DNA of 44,610 bases from Acidimicrobiaceae bacterium (GCA_009844405.1 VYBO01000037.1:1-44610), one strand, 5' to 3'. Counted from the stretch's first letter, positions 8,319-15,918 are shown. Numbers and translations are program-made. Notes: generated by a model from the letters alone, not told the origin.

Positions 8319-8891
8319 GTGCCGACACCCGAGTTGAGCCGCGACGTCCTCCTCGACGCTTTGGGCGAAGTCGCTACCATCATGCATCGCCGGGGCCAGC
8401 ACGGCCGCGTCTATGTGGTGGGCGGCGCTGCGATGATGCTCGCCCACTCCGTCAACAGAGCCACCCAGGACATAGACGCCGCGATCGAAGAGGGCTACTC
8501 GGCAATAGTCGACGCGGCCCGCATCGTCGCGGAGCGCCGAGGATGGCCACGCAGCTGGCTCAACGAAGGCGCCACCGTCTACATGCCTCGCCGCGACCAG
8601 CGCCACGGCAGCATCATCTTCGACCATCCCGCGCTCACCGTCGTCGTCGCCACCGCGGAGCACCTGCTCGCCATGAAGGCCACAGCCGCCCGCCCTGATG
8701 ACCGCCAAGACTTTGAGGCCCTCCTGCAGCAGTGCAACTACACCAGCCTGGCCCAGGTCGAGGCCCTTGTCGAAGCCACTTTCCCCGACGAACCCCTGGG
8801 GCCGCGCCAACAGCAGTGGATCACCGCAATCATCGACGACCTACACCCCACAAGGCAAGACCCAGGCGACCAGCGGTGCCAAGATCGGTAA
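8319..8891 (+). CDS. DUF6036-type nucleotidyltransferase
   Basis: A 190-residue protein with the signature of DUF6036/AbiEii-like nucleotidyltransferases: VYVVGGAAMMLAHSVNRATQDIDA (residues about 31-54), giving the GG helix and the two metal-binding acids (DID) of the polymerase-beta fold. A second acidic/basic segment, LLAMKATAARPDDRQDFEAL, is the usual Lys/Asp helix of this family. Such proteins are often half of minimal toxin-antitoxin or phage-defence modules that nucleotidylate RNA or proteins; that role is inferred here from the fold and from the tight pairing with the upstream gene. The start is GTG, 7 nt after the previous stop. The C-terminus is weakly conserved and the true end is the TAA-type stop at 8891. 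Confidence 0.78.
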   Translation: MPTPELSRDVLLDALGEVATIMHRRGQHGRVYVVGGAAMMLAHSVNRATQDIDAAIEEGYSAIVDAARIVAERRGWPRSWLNEGATVYMPRRDQRHGSIIFDHPALTVVVATAEHLLAMKATAARPDDRQDFEALLQQCNYTSLAQVEALVEATFPDEPLGPRQQQWITAIIDDLHPTRQDPGDQRCQDR

Positions 8892-9344
8892 GTGGCTGTC
8901 AAGTCAAGTCTATAGCTCCCATTCGGAGGGCTTGTGCGCGGAGAGGCCCCCGCGAAGCGTGCCCGCGGGGGCCTCGGCCGGCTCGGCTGCGGCCCGTATC
9001 GCTCTCTCGTACCAATGGGAGACCGAAACGCAGCCGAAGCTCTATGCGTCGTGGTGGGGCGAGGTTCCTGGTGGCTCCTTGACCTTCCGCCGGGCCTCTA
9101 CGACGGTCCCAGCGTTTGAGCGCCCGAAGGGATAGACGGGGCCTCGGACCAGCGGCCTTGAAGGTCACAGAAGACACGTTCGACGCCGTCGGAGACCATC
9201 GCCGCCGCGGGCAGCGAGCCCGACGGCCGCAGGTCACAGACGCGGCGAGCATCCCAGTGTCTTGCGCCAGCTTCGTGACGGCTATCCCCATGATGGGAGC
9301 AGCCAGGCACAGCACCACCGCAAGCCACGCCGGAACCTGTGTCG
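8892..9344 (+). other. Gene-poor stretch of about 450 nt
   Basis: Between the nucleotidyltransferase and the end of the pilin-like gene there is no convincing coding region. It holds a strong GC hairpin (8944-8974) and, on the minus strand, the continuation of a doubtful open frame. No tRNA, repeat family or recombination site was recognised. It may be a remnant of insertion or decay within the accessory patch. Confidence 0.5.
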
Positions 9345-9369
9345 CTACGCCATCGTCCCGCGCGCGCAC
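8899..9369 (-). CDS. Doubtful small membrane-protein frame overlapping the pilin-like gene
   Basis: From a GTG at 9369 a 156-codon frame opens that overlaps the last 25 nt of the pilin-like gene. Its first 45 residues include a credible membrane helix (VPAWLAVVLCLAAPIMGIAV) followed by TKLAQDTGMLAAS. After that the composition turns Arg/Pro-rich and looks non-coding. It could be a short membrane protein that has suffered a frameshift, or chance. No ribosome site is visible. Confidence 0.22.
   Translation of the reverse strand: MRARDDGVATQVPAWLAVVLCLAAPIMGIAVTKLAQDTGMLAASVTCGRRARCPRRRWSPTASNVSSVTFKAAGPRPRLSLRALKRWDRRRGPAEGQGATRNLAPPRRIELRLRFGLPLVRESDTGRSRAGRGPRGHASRGPLRAQALRMGAIDLT
8944..8974. 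terminator. Strong GC-rich hairpin, possible terminator
   Basis: Perfect 11-bp inverted repeat AGGCCCCCGCG / CGCGGGGGCCT with a 9-nt loop. There is no T-tract on either side, so if it terminates transcription it would be the tail-less type often seen in actinobacteria. It lies 52 nt after the plus-strand nucleotidyltransferase and downstream of the minus-strand pilin-like gene, so it could act on both. Confidence 0.5.
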
Positions 9370-9728
9370 GTTTTCGCTGTGGTATTCCAGTAAACGGTCC
9401 CGGTAGATACGGTGTTGATTGCTGCCGTGCCTTTGGCGAACATCAAGCCCTGACCGTTCGCGGCGAGCCTGCACGCCGTCTCGGACTTGAAGACGTTGTA
9501 GTCGGTGACTTCCGCCGTGTCCTGAGTCTCCAACCGGGCGGTCTCTTGACCCGCTCTCTGGAGCAGCACCCCGGCGACTGTGGCGGCTATGGCGAGCAAG
9601 ACGACCATGATGATGATGGTCTGCAACGCGATGCCGCGCTCGTCGAAGCGGGACCTCCGTAGGACCGGTTCGTCCGCCTCTGGGCCGGTTTCTTCGGCGG
9701 TTGACGGCGTTGTAGTATGTATAGACAA
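9345..9728 (-). CDS. Pilin-like single-span membrane protein
   Basis: A 127-residue protein with a charged N-terminus ending in RRSRFDERG, then a hydrophobic helix IALQTIIIMVVLLAIAATVA (about residues 33-52) and a polar C-terminus containing two cysteines. The Gly followed by a hydrophobic helix resembles the processing site of type IV prepilins or TadE/Flp-like proteins, but the Glu at position 5 of the mature pilin is not present (IALQT). No prepilin peptidase, ATPase or other pilus gene is in the window, so it is an orphan. The start is TTG with GGGAG 5 nt upstream; that ribosome site sits in one arm of an inverted repeat (9730-9760). Function unknown; membrane or surface location is inferred. 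Confidence 0.6.
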   Translation of the reverse strand: MSIHTTTPSTAEETGPEADEPVLRRSRFDERGIALQTIIIMVVLLAIAATVAGVLLQRAGQETARLETQDTAEVTDYNVFKSETACRLAANGQGLMFAKGTAAINTVSTGTVYWNTTAKTCARGTMA

Positions 9729-9729
9729 T

Positions 9730-9760
9730 GAGTCTCCCTCATTTATAATGTGGGAGACTC
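9730..9760 (-). promoter_or_regulatory. Inverted repeat at the start of the pilin-like gene
   Basis: GAGTCTCCC and GGGAGACTC form perfect 9-bp arms around a 13-nt AT-rich loop. Read on the minus strand, the second arm contains the GGGAG ribosome site 5 nt before the TTG start, and the loop contains TATAAA, a possible -10 or simply AT-rich DNA. As RNA the hairpin would hide the ribosome site; as DNA it could be an operator. Which of these applies cannot be decided here. Confidence 0.5.
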
Positions 9761-9888
9761 CCTTTCAAGGGTCGGAAGTCTAAAGAGCGCTGTTTACGCT
9801 TGCAACAACCCGCGGGCCGGGCCGGTCCGCTAGGAGCGAATGGCTCGCCGTCCGTGGACAGGCCTGCTGCGAGCCTCCAGCGCCTTCA

Positions 9889-10218
9889 TCATTTCCGCCG
9901 CCGCTCGTCGTTGTCGAGACGCAGGGCATCCAGCGTTCGGGGCCTCCCAGCCTGCTTGGCGTCCAACCAACGCTTCAAGGATTCCCGGCTCCCGGCAGAT
10001 CTGCGACCAGCGATCAGGCCCTCGATGCTGATGTCTTCGTCGAGATCCGGCCAGTGGATGCCGGCGCCTCGGCCGATGAGCCGCCAGTCGTTGCGCTCAG
10101 CCGGCGTGGCATGGATCAACCGCGGGAACCAATCTAGAGGCACGGTGAGGGTGTGCCCGTCGGAGAGTTCGGCGGTCAGCGTCTCGTCGGACACGGCGAC
10201 AGCTCGTTCATCCGGCAC
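9889..10218 (-). CDS. DUF2442 domain-containing protein
   Basis: A 109-residue protein matching the DUF2442 pattern: a short beta-strand region with ELSDGHTLTVPLDWFPRL, then ATPAERNDWRLIGRGAGIHW and PDLDEDISIEGLIAGR. These small proteins usually sit beside a DUF4160 gene and are suspected members of toxin-antitoxin-like pairs; no DUF4160 partner is present here, so it is unpaired. The start is GTG at 10218. The C-terminal 30 residues are basic. Its role is unknown. Confidence 0.8.
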   Translation of the reverse strand: MPDERAVAVSDETLTAELSDGHTLTVPLDWFPRLIHATPAERNDWRLIGRGAGIHWPDLDEDISIEGLIAGRRSAGSRESLKRWLDAKQAGRPRTLDALRLDNDERRRK

Positions 10219-10221
10219 GGT

Positions 10222-10240
10222 CTACCGGACTGACCGGTAG
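10222..10240. repeat. Small perfect inverted repeat before the DUF2442 gene
   Basis: CTACCGG and CCGGTAG, 7-bp arms with a 5-nt spacer, lie 4 nt upstream of the DUF2442 start and 36 nt after the end of the upstream oxidoreductase gene. It could be an operator for the DUF2442 gene or a weak terminator of the minus-strand oxidoreductase operon. Confidence 0.4.
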
Positions 10241-10275
10241 CCGCCACCAGGAGCCGTAGCGCTTGCGCGAGGCCG

Positions 10276-11355
10276 CTACTGCTTGATGGAGGCGGCCAGG
10301 GCCAGGCCCTGCGCCTCCGCGCTGAGGGGGAGCTCGACCACCTCGTTGAGGTCTGCGGACAGGTCGGCCGCCATGTAGACCTCCATCACCAGCCGGGCGT
10401 CGCGGGCCTCGACCATGACCTCGGTGTCGTTGGCGATCGCCTCCAGGAAGTGAGTGGTCTCGCGCTCCATCGGCCCGGCGTAGGTGGACTCGACGTACTC
10501 GCCGGGCATCGTCGACAGCGGGAAGCGCACCCCGTCGTCCGAGGTGTTGTGGACGATGTCCTTGTGGGTGTCGTCGATCATGACCGTCCCGGCCGTGCCC
10601 ACCAGCTCGATCCAGGTGGTGGCCGCGTTGGGATAGCCGCCTGCGGGCAGGGCCATGCCAGCGTTAACCGTCACCACTGCTCCGTCGTCCATGGTGATGA
10701 TCATCACCTGGGAGTCGGCCAGCCCCACCGTCTCGGCGCGAACCCCCCAGGCCATCTGCGAGTACACCCTTACCGGCCGGCGGGGCTGGAGGCACCAGAA
10801 GGCGAAGTCGATGTCGTGGGTGGCCTCCATCGCGGCCGGCGACAGCTTGATGCGATTGCCGATCTTGGCTCCGAGCTGGCGGCCGATGTGGCGGGTGATC
10901 AGCACATGGCGCAGATCGCCGATGCTGCCGTCGCGCACGCTGCGCCGGGCGAAGGACTGCTTGGGGTTGAAGCGCTGCGAATAGCCGATGGTGAACTTCA
11001 GCCCCTGGCCCTCGGCGAGGTCGATCAGCTCGTCGGCCTCCTCCAGCGCCAGCGCGATCGGCTTCTCCAGCAGAACGTGCAGGCCGGCCTCCAGCGCGGC
11101 TCGGGCCATCGGGTAGTGGGTGGTCTCCGGTGTGGCCGAGATCATCACCGCGTGGAGGCCGTCGATCTCCAGCAGCGCCTCCCAGTGCTCGGTGCTGGTC
11201 GACGGGTCCACCAGCTGCTCCACCTCGGCACGGCGGACCGGGTCGGTCTCCGCAATGTGGAGACGTTCGACCAGCGCGTGCCGGGCGCAGGCCACCGCTC
11301 TGATGCCGCCGCACCATCCGGTGCCGATGACTCCGACGTTGAGGTTCTTGACCAT
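10276..11355 (-). CDS. Gfo/Idh/MocA-family oxidoreductase
   Basis: A 359-residue NAD(P)-dependent oxidoreductase of the glucose-fructose oxidoreductase/inositol dehydrogenase family. It has the N-terminal Rossmann motif GVIGTGWCGG (8-17), the EKP motif (LLEKPIAL) with the conserved lysine, and the second-domain segment EATHDIDFAFWCL with the His typical of the sugar-binding site. The ATG overlaps the TGA of the upstream paralogue by one base (TGATG), so translation is coupled. Family substrates are sugars, inositols and other polyols; in this region it could act on a non-sugar hydroxy compound. It is the last gene of a minus-strand group of amidohydrolase plus two oxidoreductases. Confidence 0.92.
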   Translation of the reverse strand: MVKNLNVGVIGTGWCGGIRAVACARHALVERLHIAETDPVRRAEVEQLVDPSTSTEHWEALLEIDGLHAVMISATPETTHYPMARAALEAGLHVLLEKPIALALEEADELIDLAEGQGLKFTIGYSQRFNPKQSFARRSVRDGSIGDLRHVLITRHIGRQLGAKIGNRIKLSPAAMEATHDIDFAFWCLQPRRPVRVYSQMAWGVRAETVGLADSQVMIITMDDGAVVTVNAGMALPAGGYPNAATTWIELVGTAGTVMIDDTHKDIVHNTSDDGVRFPLSTMPGEYVESTYAGPMERETTHFLEAIANDTEVMVEARDARLVMEVYMAADLSADLNEVVELPLSAEAQGLALAASIKQ

Positions 11356-12491
11356 CAGTTGGATCCTTTCCGCTTGAGGCCGCTTCTGAGTTCGGTGGGA
11401 TCCGCCGGCAGGCTCACCGGCCGGCCCAGGCGGGCCGAGTGGTCCATCGCCATGGTGAGCAGAAGGTTGCGATGGCCCTCCGCGGCGGTGGCATGGGGGG
11501 TGGTCACGCCCTGTGCGAGGCGGTTGAACCAGGTGGCCGTCTCCTCTCGCATCGGTCCCCACAGCAGCCCGTCGGAGAGGTCTCCCGGTGGGTAGCTGCC
11601 GACGAAGTCCACATGGCGGTCGGCTGGAGCCTCGAAGCCCCGGCTGCGATAGCCGGCGGGCTGCGGCACCTCGGAGGCCACGATGACGTCTCGGTGGGTG
11701 TCCTCGATGTCGATCACTCCCTTGGTGCCCACGACGCCGATCTCGAGTCCGTACACCGCTCCCGGCCACACCACGGGCAGCGCCCAGCTGATGTTCATCG
11801 AGAACAGGGTGCCGTCGTCCATGGTGAACAGGCCGAATGTGGCGTCGAAGGTGTCCCAGGACCCGAGCACCTTGTCTACGGATCGGGCGTAGACCTCCAC
11901 CGGCTCCTTGCCCTCCATGAGCCACATGCTCATGTCGAGGCTGTGGGTTCCCGACACCACCATGGGGGTGAGGTTGGTGCGGTCGACGGCCTTCGAGAGG
12001 GTGGCTTCGACCACCATCCGGTTCATGAGCGCCCGGGTGATCACGCTGGTGACCTCGCCCAGTTGGCCGTCGCGGATCCGTTGCTTGACGGTGAGGAAGC
12101 GGCGCCGGAACCTCTGGGTGTAGCCGATGACGGCGTCGATGCCGCGGCTCTCGATGGCCTCCAGGACGTGGGCCGACTCCACTGGGTCAGTGGCCAGGGG
12201 CTTCTCGATGAACATCGGGAACCCGTAGGCCGCCGACTGCATGATGGGGTCGACGTGCTCGCGCTCGTCGGTGGCCACGATCACAGCGGTCACCTCGCCG
12301 CGGGCCAGCAGAGCGGACGCGTCGGTGGTCACGAAGTCGGCCTGGGTGTCGACCGCGAGCTGCTTGGCGGTGGGCTCATGGATGTCGCACAGGCCCAGCC
12401 ATCCGATTCCGGAATACTCCCGGGCGAGCCCGGCCCGGATACGCCCGATGGTGCCGCAGCCGATGACGGCCAGTCCGATCCCGTTGGCCAT
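11355..12491 (-). CDS. Gfo/Idh/MocA-family oxidoreductase
   Basis: A 378-residue oxidoreductase with VIGCGTIGRIRA (9-20), the catalytic-lysine motif FIEKPLAT and the second-domain GTHSLDMSMWLM segment. It closely resembles the protein encoded at 21116-22213: both contain GxTQRFRRR, DTHRDVIVAS/DDHRDVLMAS and a GSYxPGD segment, so the two look like paralogues from duplication. AAGGAG lies 7 nt before the ATG. It follows the amidohydrolase gene after a 76-nt gap with a small hairpin and overlaps the next oxidoreductase by one base. The substrate is unknown; two unlike oxidoreductases in tandem might form a heteromer or act on successive intermediates. Confidence 0.92.
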   Translation of the reverse strand: MANGIGLAVIGCGTIGRIRAGLAREYSGIGWLGLCDIHEPTAKQLAVDTQADFVTTDASALLARGEVTAVIVATDEREHVDPIMQSAAYGFPMFIEKPLATDPVESAHVLEAIESRGIDAVIGYTQRFRRRFLTVKQRIRDGQLGEVTSVITRALMNRMVVEATLSKAVDRTNLTPMVVSGTHSLDMSMWLMEGKEPVEVYARSVDKVLGSWDTFDATFGLFTMDDGTLFSMNISWALPVVWPGAVYGLEIGVVGTKGVIDIEDTHRDVIVASEVPQPAGYRSRGFEAPADRHVDFVGSYPPGDLSDGLLWGPMREETATWFNRLAQGVTTPHATAAEGHRNLLLTMAMDHSARLGRPVSLPADPTELRSGLKRKGSN

Positions 12492-12532
12492 GTTCGCTCC
12501 TTGAGGGTTCTTGGTAGTCCGGTTGGTTGCCC

Positions 12533-12549
12533 GAGACCGATCGGGTCTC
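12533..12549 (-). other. Small intercistronic hairpin
   Basis: GAGACC and GGTCTC form 6-bp arms with a 5-nt loop in the 76-nt gap between the amidohydrolase gene and the downstream oxidoreductase gene. It could lower read-through or protect the upstream transcript. The evidence is only the symmetry. Confidence 0.3.
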
Positions 12550-12567
12550 CCGAAGTCTGTCGGAGGG

Positions 12568-13581
12568 TCAGGCGTATCCCAGCAGGCGGGCGGCGTTGCC
12601 GCCTGCGATCAGATCGATCTGGGACTGCTCCAGGCCCGGCACCGAGCCGATCAGCTCCAGCGGGTCGTCATCGCCCATGTCGTAGGGGTAGTCGGTGCCC
12701 AGCAGCACATGGTCGGCGCCGTACTTGTCGACCAGGAACTTCACCTGGTCGGGTTCGAACACCATCGTGTCGAAGAAGAACCGCTTCAGGTAGCTCGAGG
12801 GCAGGCTGGGAACACCCTCGCTCACATCGGCGCGAGCCCGCCAGGCGTGGTCGATGCGGCCCGCGTAGGCGGGGAGGTACCCGCCGCCGTGCACCACCAC
12901 GATCTTCAGCTGGGGCCGGCGCTCCATCACTCCGTTGAAGATGAGGTGCGCAGTGGCCAGAGTCGCCTCGAAGGCATGGCCGATGATGTTGACGAAGTTG
13001 TGGCCTTGGAGCCGGTCCTTGTGGGTATGTCCCTCGGTGTGAACTACCACCACTGGGCCGAGGCGCTCCACCTCGGCCCAGAAGTCCTCGAGGCGCTCGT
13101 CGGCGATCTCGCCTCCCTCCACGTGGCTGCCGATCTCCAAGCCTCGCATCCCCAACTCGTTGACGCAGTAGCGCAGTTCTTCCACGGCCGCCCCGGTGTC
13201 CTGGAGCGGCACGGTGCCAAGCGGCGAGAACCGGCCCGGAAACTTCGATGTGGCTTCAGCAAGCTCGGTGTTGATGAGTCGGCACACCTTGGCGCCCACG
13301 TCTGGCTCGGCCCAGTAGTAGTACTGGTAGACCGCGACCGCCACGGCCTGGATTTCCACACCCATGCGGTCCATGTCGGCCAGGCGGACCTCCAGGGAGT
13401 CCATCTTGGGACGCAGGTACTCGAGCTGGCGCCGGTTGACCTCGCGGGTGACGGCGCTGCCGTACTGAAGCCGTATCCGGCCGACCCGCTCCTCCTCGAC
13501 CTTCATCATCTCAGTGGCGGGACCGCACTCGCGATGGCAGTGGATGTCGATGACCGGCCCGCCGGTTCGCTGCGCTCTCAT
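12568..13581 (-). CDS. ACMSD-like amidohydrolase (amidohydrolase 2 family)
   Basis: A 337-residue TIM-barrel metal enzyme of the amidohydrolase-2 group, which includes aminocarboxymuconate-semialdehyde decarboxylase, 5-carboxyvanillate decarboxylase and related non-oxidative decarboxylases or hydratases. Metal ligands expected for the group are visible: DIHCH with His14 and His16, a His in VVVHTEG, the HGGGYLPAY His and the Asp of GTDYPYDMG. ATG 13581 is chosen because GGGAG precedes it by 6 nt and the family starts close to the HxH motif. It is one of three paralogues in the window (others at 18212 and 34599). It is divergent from the pyrone-lactonase-like gene, with an ATATATGAT element between. 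The substrate is probably a carboxylated ring or dienoic acid, by inference. Confidence 0.9.
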   Translation of the reverse strand: MRAQRTGGPVIDIHCHRECGPATEMMKVEEERVGRIRLQYGSAVTREVNRRQLEYLRPKMDSLEVRLADMDRMGVEIQAVAVAVYQYYYWAEPDVGAKVCRLINTELAEATSKFPGRFSPLGTVPLQDTGAAVEELRYCVNELGMRGLEIGSHVEGGEIADERLEDFWAEVERLGPVVVVHTEGHTHKDRLQGHNFVNIIGHAFEATLATAHLIFNGVMERRPQLKIVVVHGGGYLPAYAGRIDHAWRARADVSEGVPSLPSSYLKRFFFDTMVFEPDQVKFLVDKYGADHVLLGTDYPYDMGDDDPLELIGSVPGLEQSQIDLIAGGNAARLLGYA

Positions 13582-13644
13582 TCGGTTCTCCCGGCCCGGC
13601 TCAGGCGGCCGCACTCGCTTCGCGGGAGCCGGTTGGCCACCCGG

Positions 13645-13667
13645 ATGATGCATCATATATTATGTTG
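13645..13667. promoter_or_regulatory. Operator-like element, site B
   Basis: Two overlapping symmetric elements lie here: ATGATGCATCAT (13645-13656), a perfect 12-bp palindrome, and ATCATATATTATGT (13652-13665). The second is the exact reverse complement of the 14-mer ACATAATATATGAT found at 35698-35711 (site E). The element sits between the divergent amidohydrolase (-) and pyrone-lactonase-like (+) genes. A regulatory role is inferred from recurrence and position. Confidence 0.6.
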
Positions 13668-13769
13668 CGTTCGCGCCGCCAGACAGGCGGCGCTCAAGTT
13701 GCGAGAGCCCGAGAGGCCACTCCGGATCACCGAGACAGCAAGCCTTTGAAGCAGTCCCTGCCCGAATGC

Positions 13770-14666
13770 ATGGCGCCGACCCGTGCGCCCCGCCTGCCCG
13801 GCATCAAGCTCCCGGCCGGCAGCGTGGACACTCACGTGCACATATTCGACAGCCGCTACCCGCTGTCGCCCCAGCGGGGCTACGACCCGCCCGACTCGAG
13901 GTTGGAACATCTGGTGGCGATGCACGAGGCCATGAGCATTGAACGGGTCGTCTTCACCCAGCCCTCCGTTTACGGTACCGACAACAGTGCCATCCTCGAT
14001 GGCTCAGATGTGCTCAACGAGGCGACGCCGGGCCGGGCCCGCAGCGTGGTGGCGATCAGAGGCGACGTGAGCGACCAGGAACTGGCCGACATGCACGCTC
14101 GGGGAGCGCGCGGCGTCCGCCTCAACACCGACAACGCGGGCGGCATGCCCATCGACTGGAGCGACCTGCCCGAACTGTGCCGGCGCGTCGTGCCGATGGG
14201 CTGGCATGTGGAGTTCCTGTTCCCGGGGCGCGAGATGGTCGAGATCGCGCCGCTGATCGCGTCGCTGCCGGTGCCCGCCTGCATCGGTCACTTCGCCTAC
14301 CAGCCGGCGGCCGACGGCGTGCAGGCCGACGGCTTCCAGGCTCTCCTCTCGCTGCTGCGCGACGGCAACACCTGGCTGAAGATCTCCGGCGCAGACCGGG
14401 TGAGCACGGCCGGCGCCCCGCGCTACGACGATGTGACTCCGCTGGCCGAGGCCGCCATCGACGCGAACCCCGAGCGGATCATGTGGGGCACGGACTGGCC
14501 CCATCCCAACAAGTACGACGACCGCCTGGTTCCGGACGAAGGCAACCTGGTCGACGCCCTGGCGTCGTGGGCGTCGGATCCCGACCTGCTGCGCCTCATC
14601 CTCGTCGAAACGCCGGAGCGGTTCTACGGCTTCCAGCGCCCCGGCGGCGCACTCGACGGGGGCTAG
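13770..14666 (+). CDS. Amidohydrolase, 2-pyrone-4,6-dicarboxylate lactonase-like
   Basis: A 298-residue metal-dependent hydrolase of the amidohydrolase superfamily resembling LigI-type pyrone-dicarboxylate lactonases: VDTHVHIFD at 19-27 (His22, His24), a conserved CIGHFAY segment, and GTDWPHPNK with the metal Asp. These enzymes hydrolyse a lactone to an open-chain dicarboxylate in protocatechuate-type pathways, but many homologues act on sugar lactones, so the substrate is open. The start is uncertain: ATG 13770 lacks a clear ribosome site, and TTG 13746 is an alternative. The gene's TAG overlaps the TAG of the convergent MFS gene within CTAG (14663-14666). Confidence 0.82.
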   Translation: MAPTRAPRLPGIKLPAGSVDTHVHIFDSRYPLSPQRGYDPPDSRLEHLVAMHEAMSIERVVFTQPSVYGTDNSAILDGSDVLNEATPGRARSVVAIRGDVSDQELADMHARGARGVRLNTDNAGGMPIDWSDLPELCRRVVPMGWHVEFLFPGREMVEIAPLIASLPVPACIGHFAYQPAADGVQADGFQALLSLLRDGNTWLKISGADRVSTAGAPRYDDVTPLAEAAIDANPERIMWGTDWPHPNKYDDRLVPDEGNLVDALASWASDPDLLRLILVETPERFYGFQRPGGALDGG

Positions 14667-15892
14667 CCGGCGGCGCTCGTCGCGCTCGACACTGCCCGGC
14701 GCACCGGAATCCAGGCCACCGCAAGGGCACCGGTGACGACCGCTGCCGACCAGAACGGCACGGTCGGCCCGGTCGCGTCGTAGACCATCGATCCCGCGGG
14801 CGGTCCGGCCAGCTGGCTGAGCCGGATGATGGTCACCCAGACCAGCACTGTCAGGCCCCGGTAGTGCGGGCCGCCCACCGTGGCCGCATATGCCTGGGCT
14901 TGGGGTACGAAGGCGCCGAATCCGAATCCGCACACCGCCAGCCCGGCCACCACCCAGTTCGCGGACGGAGCGAGCGCCGTGACCGCCGAGCCGCCCGCCA
15001 TCAGCGCGAAGGCGGCGGTAATCAGGTTGGCCTTGCCCATCCGGTCGATGAGAACGCCGATGCGGATCGCGGCCAACACGATCCCCAACTGGAATGCAGC
15101 GATGTAGACGCCCCGTGCGGCCACCTCGATGCCGAACTCGTCGTCGAGCAGCAGGGGCACGACGGTGAGGCCCAGGCCGTGCAGCAGGTAGGTGGCCACG
15201 AAGGTGGCGGCGAGCACGCCGGCGAAGTCGGCGAGGGTTTGTTCGCGCCGCATGGTGGCCAGCGCGGCGCGCAGATGGCGCAGCGGCTTCTCGACGGTCT
15301 CGGTGGGACGGTCGGCCGGCATCCGGCTCGCCCACGCGGCCAGGGGGATCCCGATCAGGAAGATCAGGAACGGGCGGAAGGTGCCGTTGACTGCGAGGAG
15401 GCCGGCGATCACCGGGCCCAGCAGCGATGTCGTCTGCAGCCCCGTCATGTTGATGCCCATGGCCCGGGTGCGGGCGGCGCCCTCGAAGGCGTCGCCGATC
15501 AGCACGATGCCGACGCCCAGGATCCCGGATGTGCCCACTCCCTGCAGGAAGCGGACGGTCACCAGCGCCCAGAAGGTGCGGGCGAAGAACCCGGCCACGC
15601 CGAACACGGAGAACAGTGCCAGCGCGGCCAGGATCACCCGGCGCCGTCCGATCCTGTCGGCCAGATAGCCGATGATGGCCGAGAACATCACCCCGGCGAA
15701 GGAGATGGATCCCTGTACCAGCCCGATGGAGCCGCGGGAAACCCCGAAGACATCGGCCAAGTCGGGCAGGATGGGTGCCGTAACCGAGAAGCCGAGGGTG
15801 CCCATGGCGCCCACCGCGATGGCGATGGACAGAAGCTCGGAGGGTCTGGAGGCGGTGCCTAAGGGCCTGCTCAGACTGGCGGGCGGGCTCAC
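14663..15892 (-). CDS. MFS transporter
   Basis: A 409-residue major-facilitator permease with about 12 hydrophobic segments and the family motif GYLADRIGRRR between TM2 and TM3. A cytoplasmic break of about 40 charged residues follows TM6, giving the 6+6 layout. It probably imports or exports an organic acid or drug-like compound; the substrate cannot be assigned. It starts with GTG at 15892, only 6 nt from site C, with no ribosome site. A TATGAT at 15904-15899 on the minus strand would put the transcription start near the GTG itself, so the message may be leaderless. It is convergent with, and touches, the lactonase-like gene. Confidence 0.92.
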   Translation of the reverse strand: MSPPASLSRPLGTASRPSELLSIAIAVGAMGTLGFSVTAPILPDLADVFGVSRGSIGLVQGSISFAGVMFSAIIGYLADRIGRRRVILAALALFSVFGVAGFFARTFWALVTVRFLQGVGTSGILGVGIVLIGDAFEGAARTRAMGINMTGLQTTSLLGPVIAGLLAVNGTFRPFLIFLIGIPLAAWASRMPADRPTETVEKPLRHLRAALATMRREQTLADFAGVLAATFVATYLLHGLGLTVVPLLLDDEFGIEVAARGVYIAAFQLGIVLAAIRIGVLIDRMGKANLITAAFALMAGGSAVTALAPSANWVVAGLAVCGFGFGAFVPQAQAYAATVGGPHYRGLTVLVWVTIIRLSQLAGPPAGSMVYDATGPTVPFWSAAVVTGALAVAWIPVRRAVSSATSAAG

Positions 15893-15898
15893 CGCGGG

Positions 15899-15918
15899 AT
15901 CATATATGATATATGTTC
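15899..15918. promoter_or_regulatory. Operator-like element, site C, overlapping two divergent -10 hexamers
   Basis: ATCATATATGAT (15899-15910) is a perfect 12-bp palindrome, directly followed by ATATGTTC, so that the reverse strand also carries AACATATAT as in site A. TATGAT occurs on both strands within the palindrome and can act as -10 for the MFS gene (minus strand) and for the MenB/BadI-like gene (plus strand). A protein bound here would cover both promoters. No clear -35 hexamer is visible. Confidence 0.65.

Noticed and set aside
8899..9200. C-terminal part of the minus-strand frame with an APPRRIELRLRF-like stretch
   Set aside because: Arg/Pro-rich and resembling common spurious translations of non-coding DNA; no domain, helix or ribosome site supports it.
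9370..9474. Extension of the doubtful minus-strand membrane frame into the pilin-like gene
   Set aside because: It lies entirely inside the pilin-like coding region in another frame, is Arg-rich and has no ribosome site.
13770..14666. Firm naming of the hydrolase as LigI
   Set aside because: The general motifs fit the pyrone-lactonase group, but sugar-lactonase homologues share them and no protocatechuate 4,5-pathway genes are adjacent.
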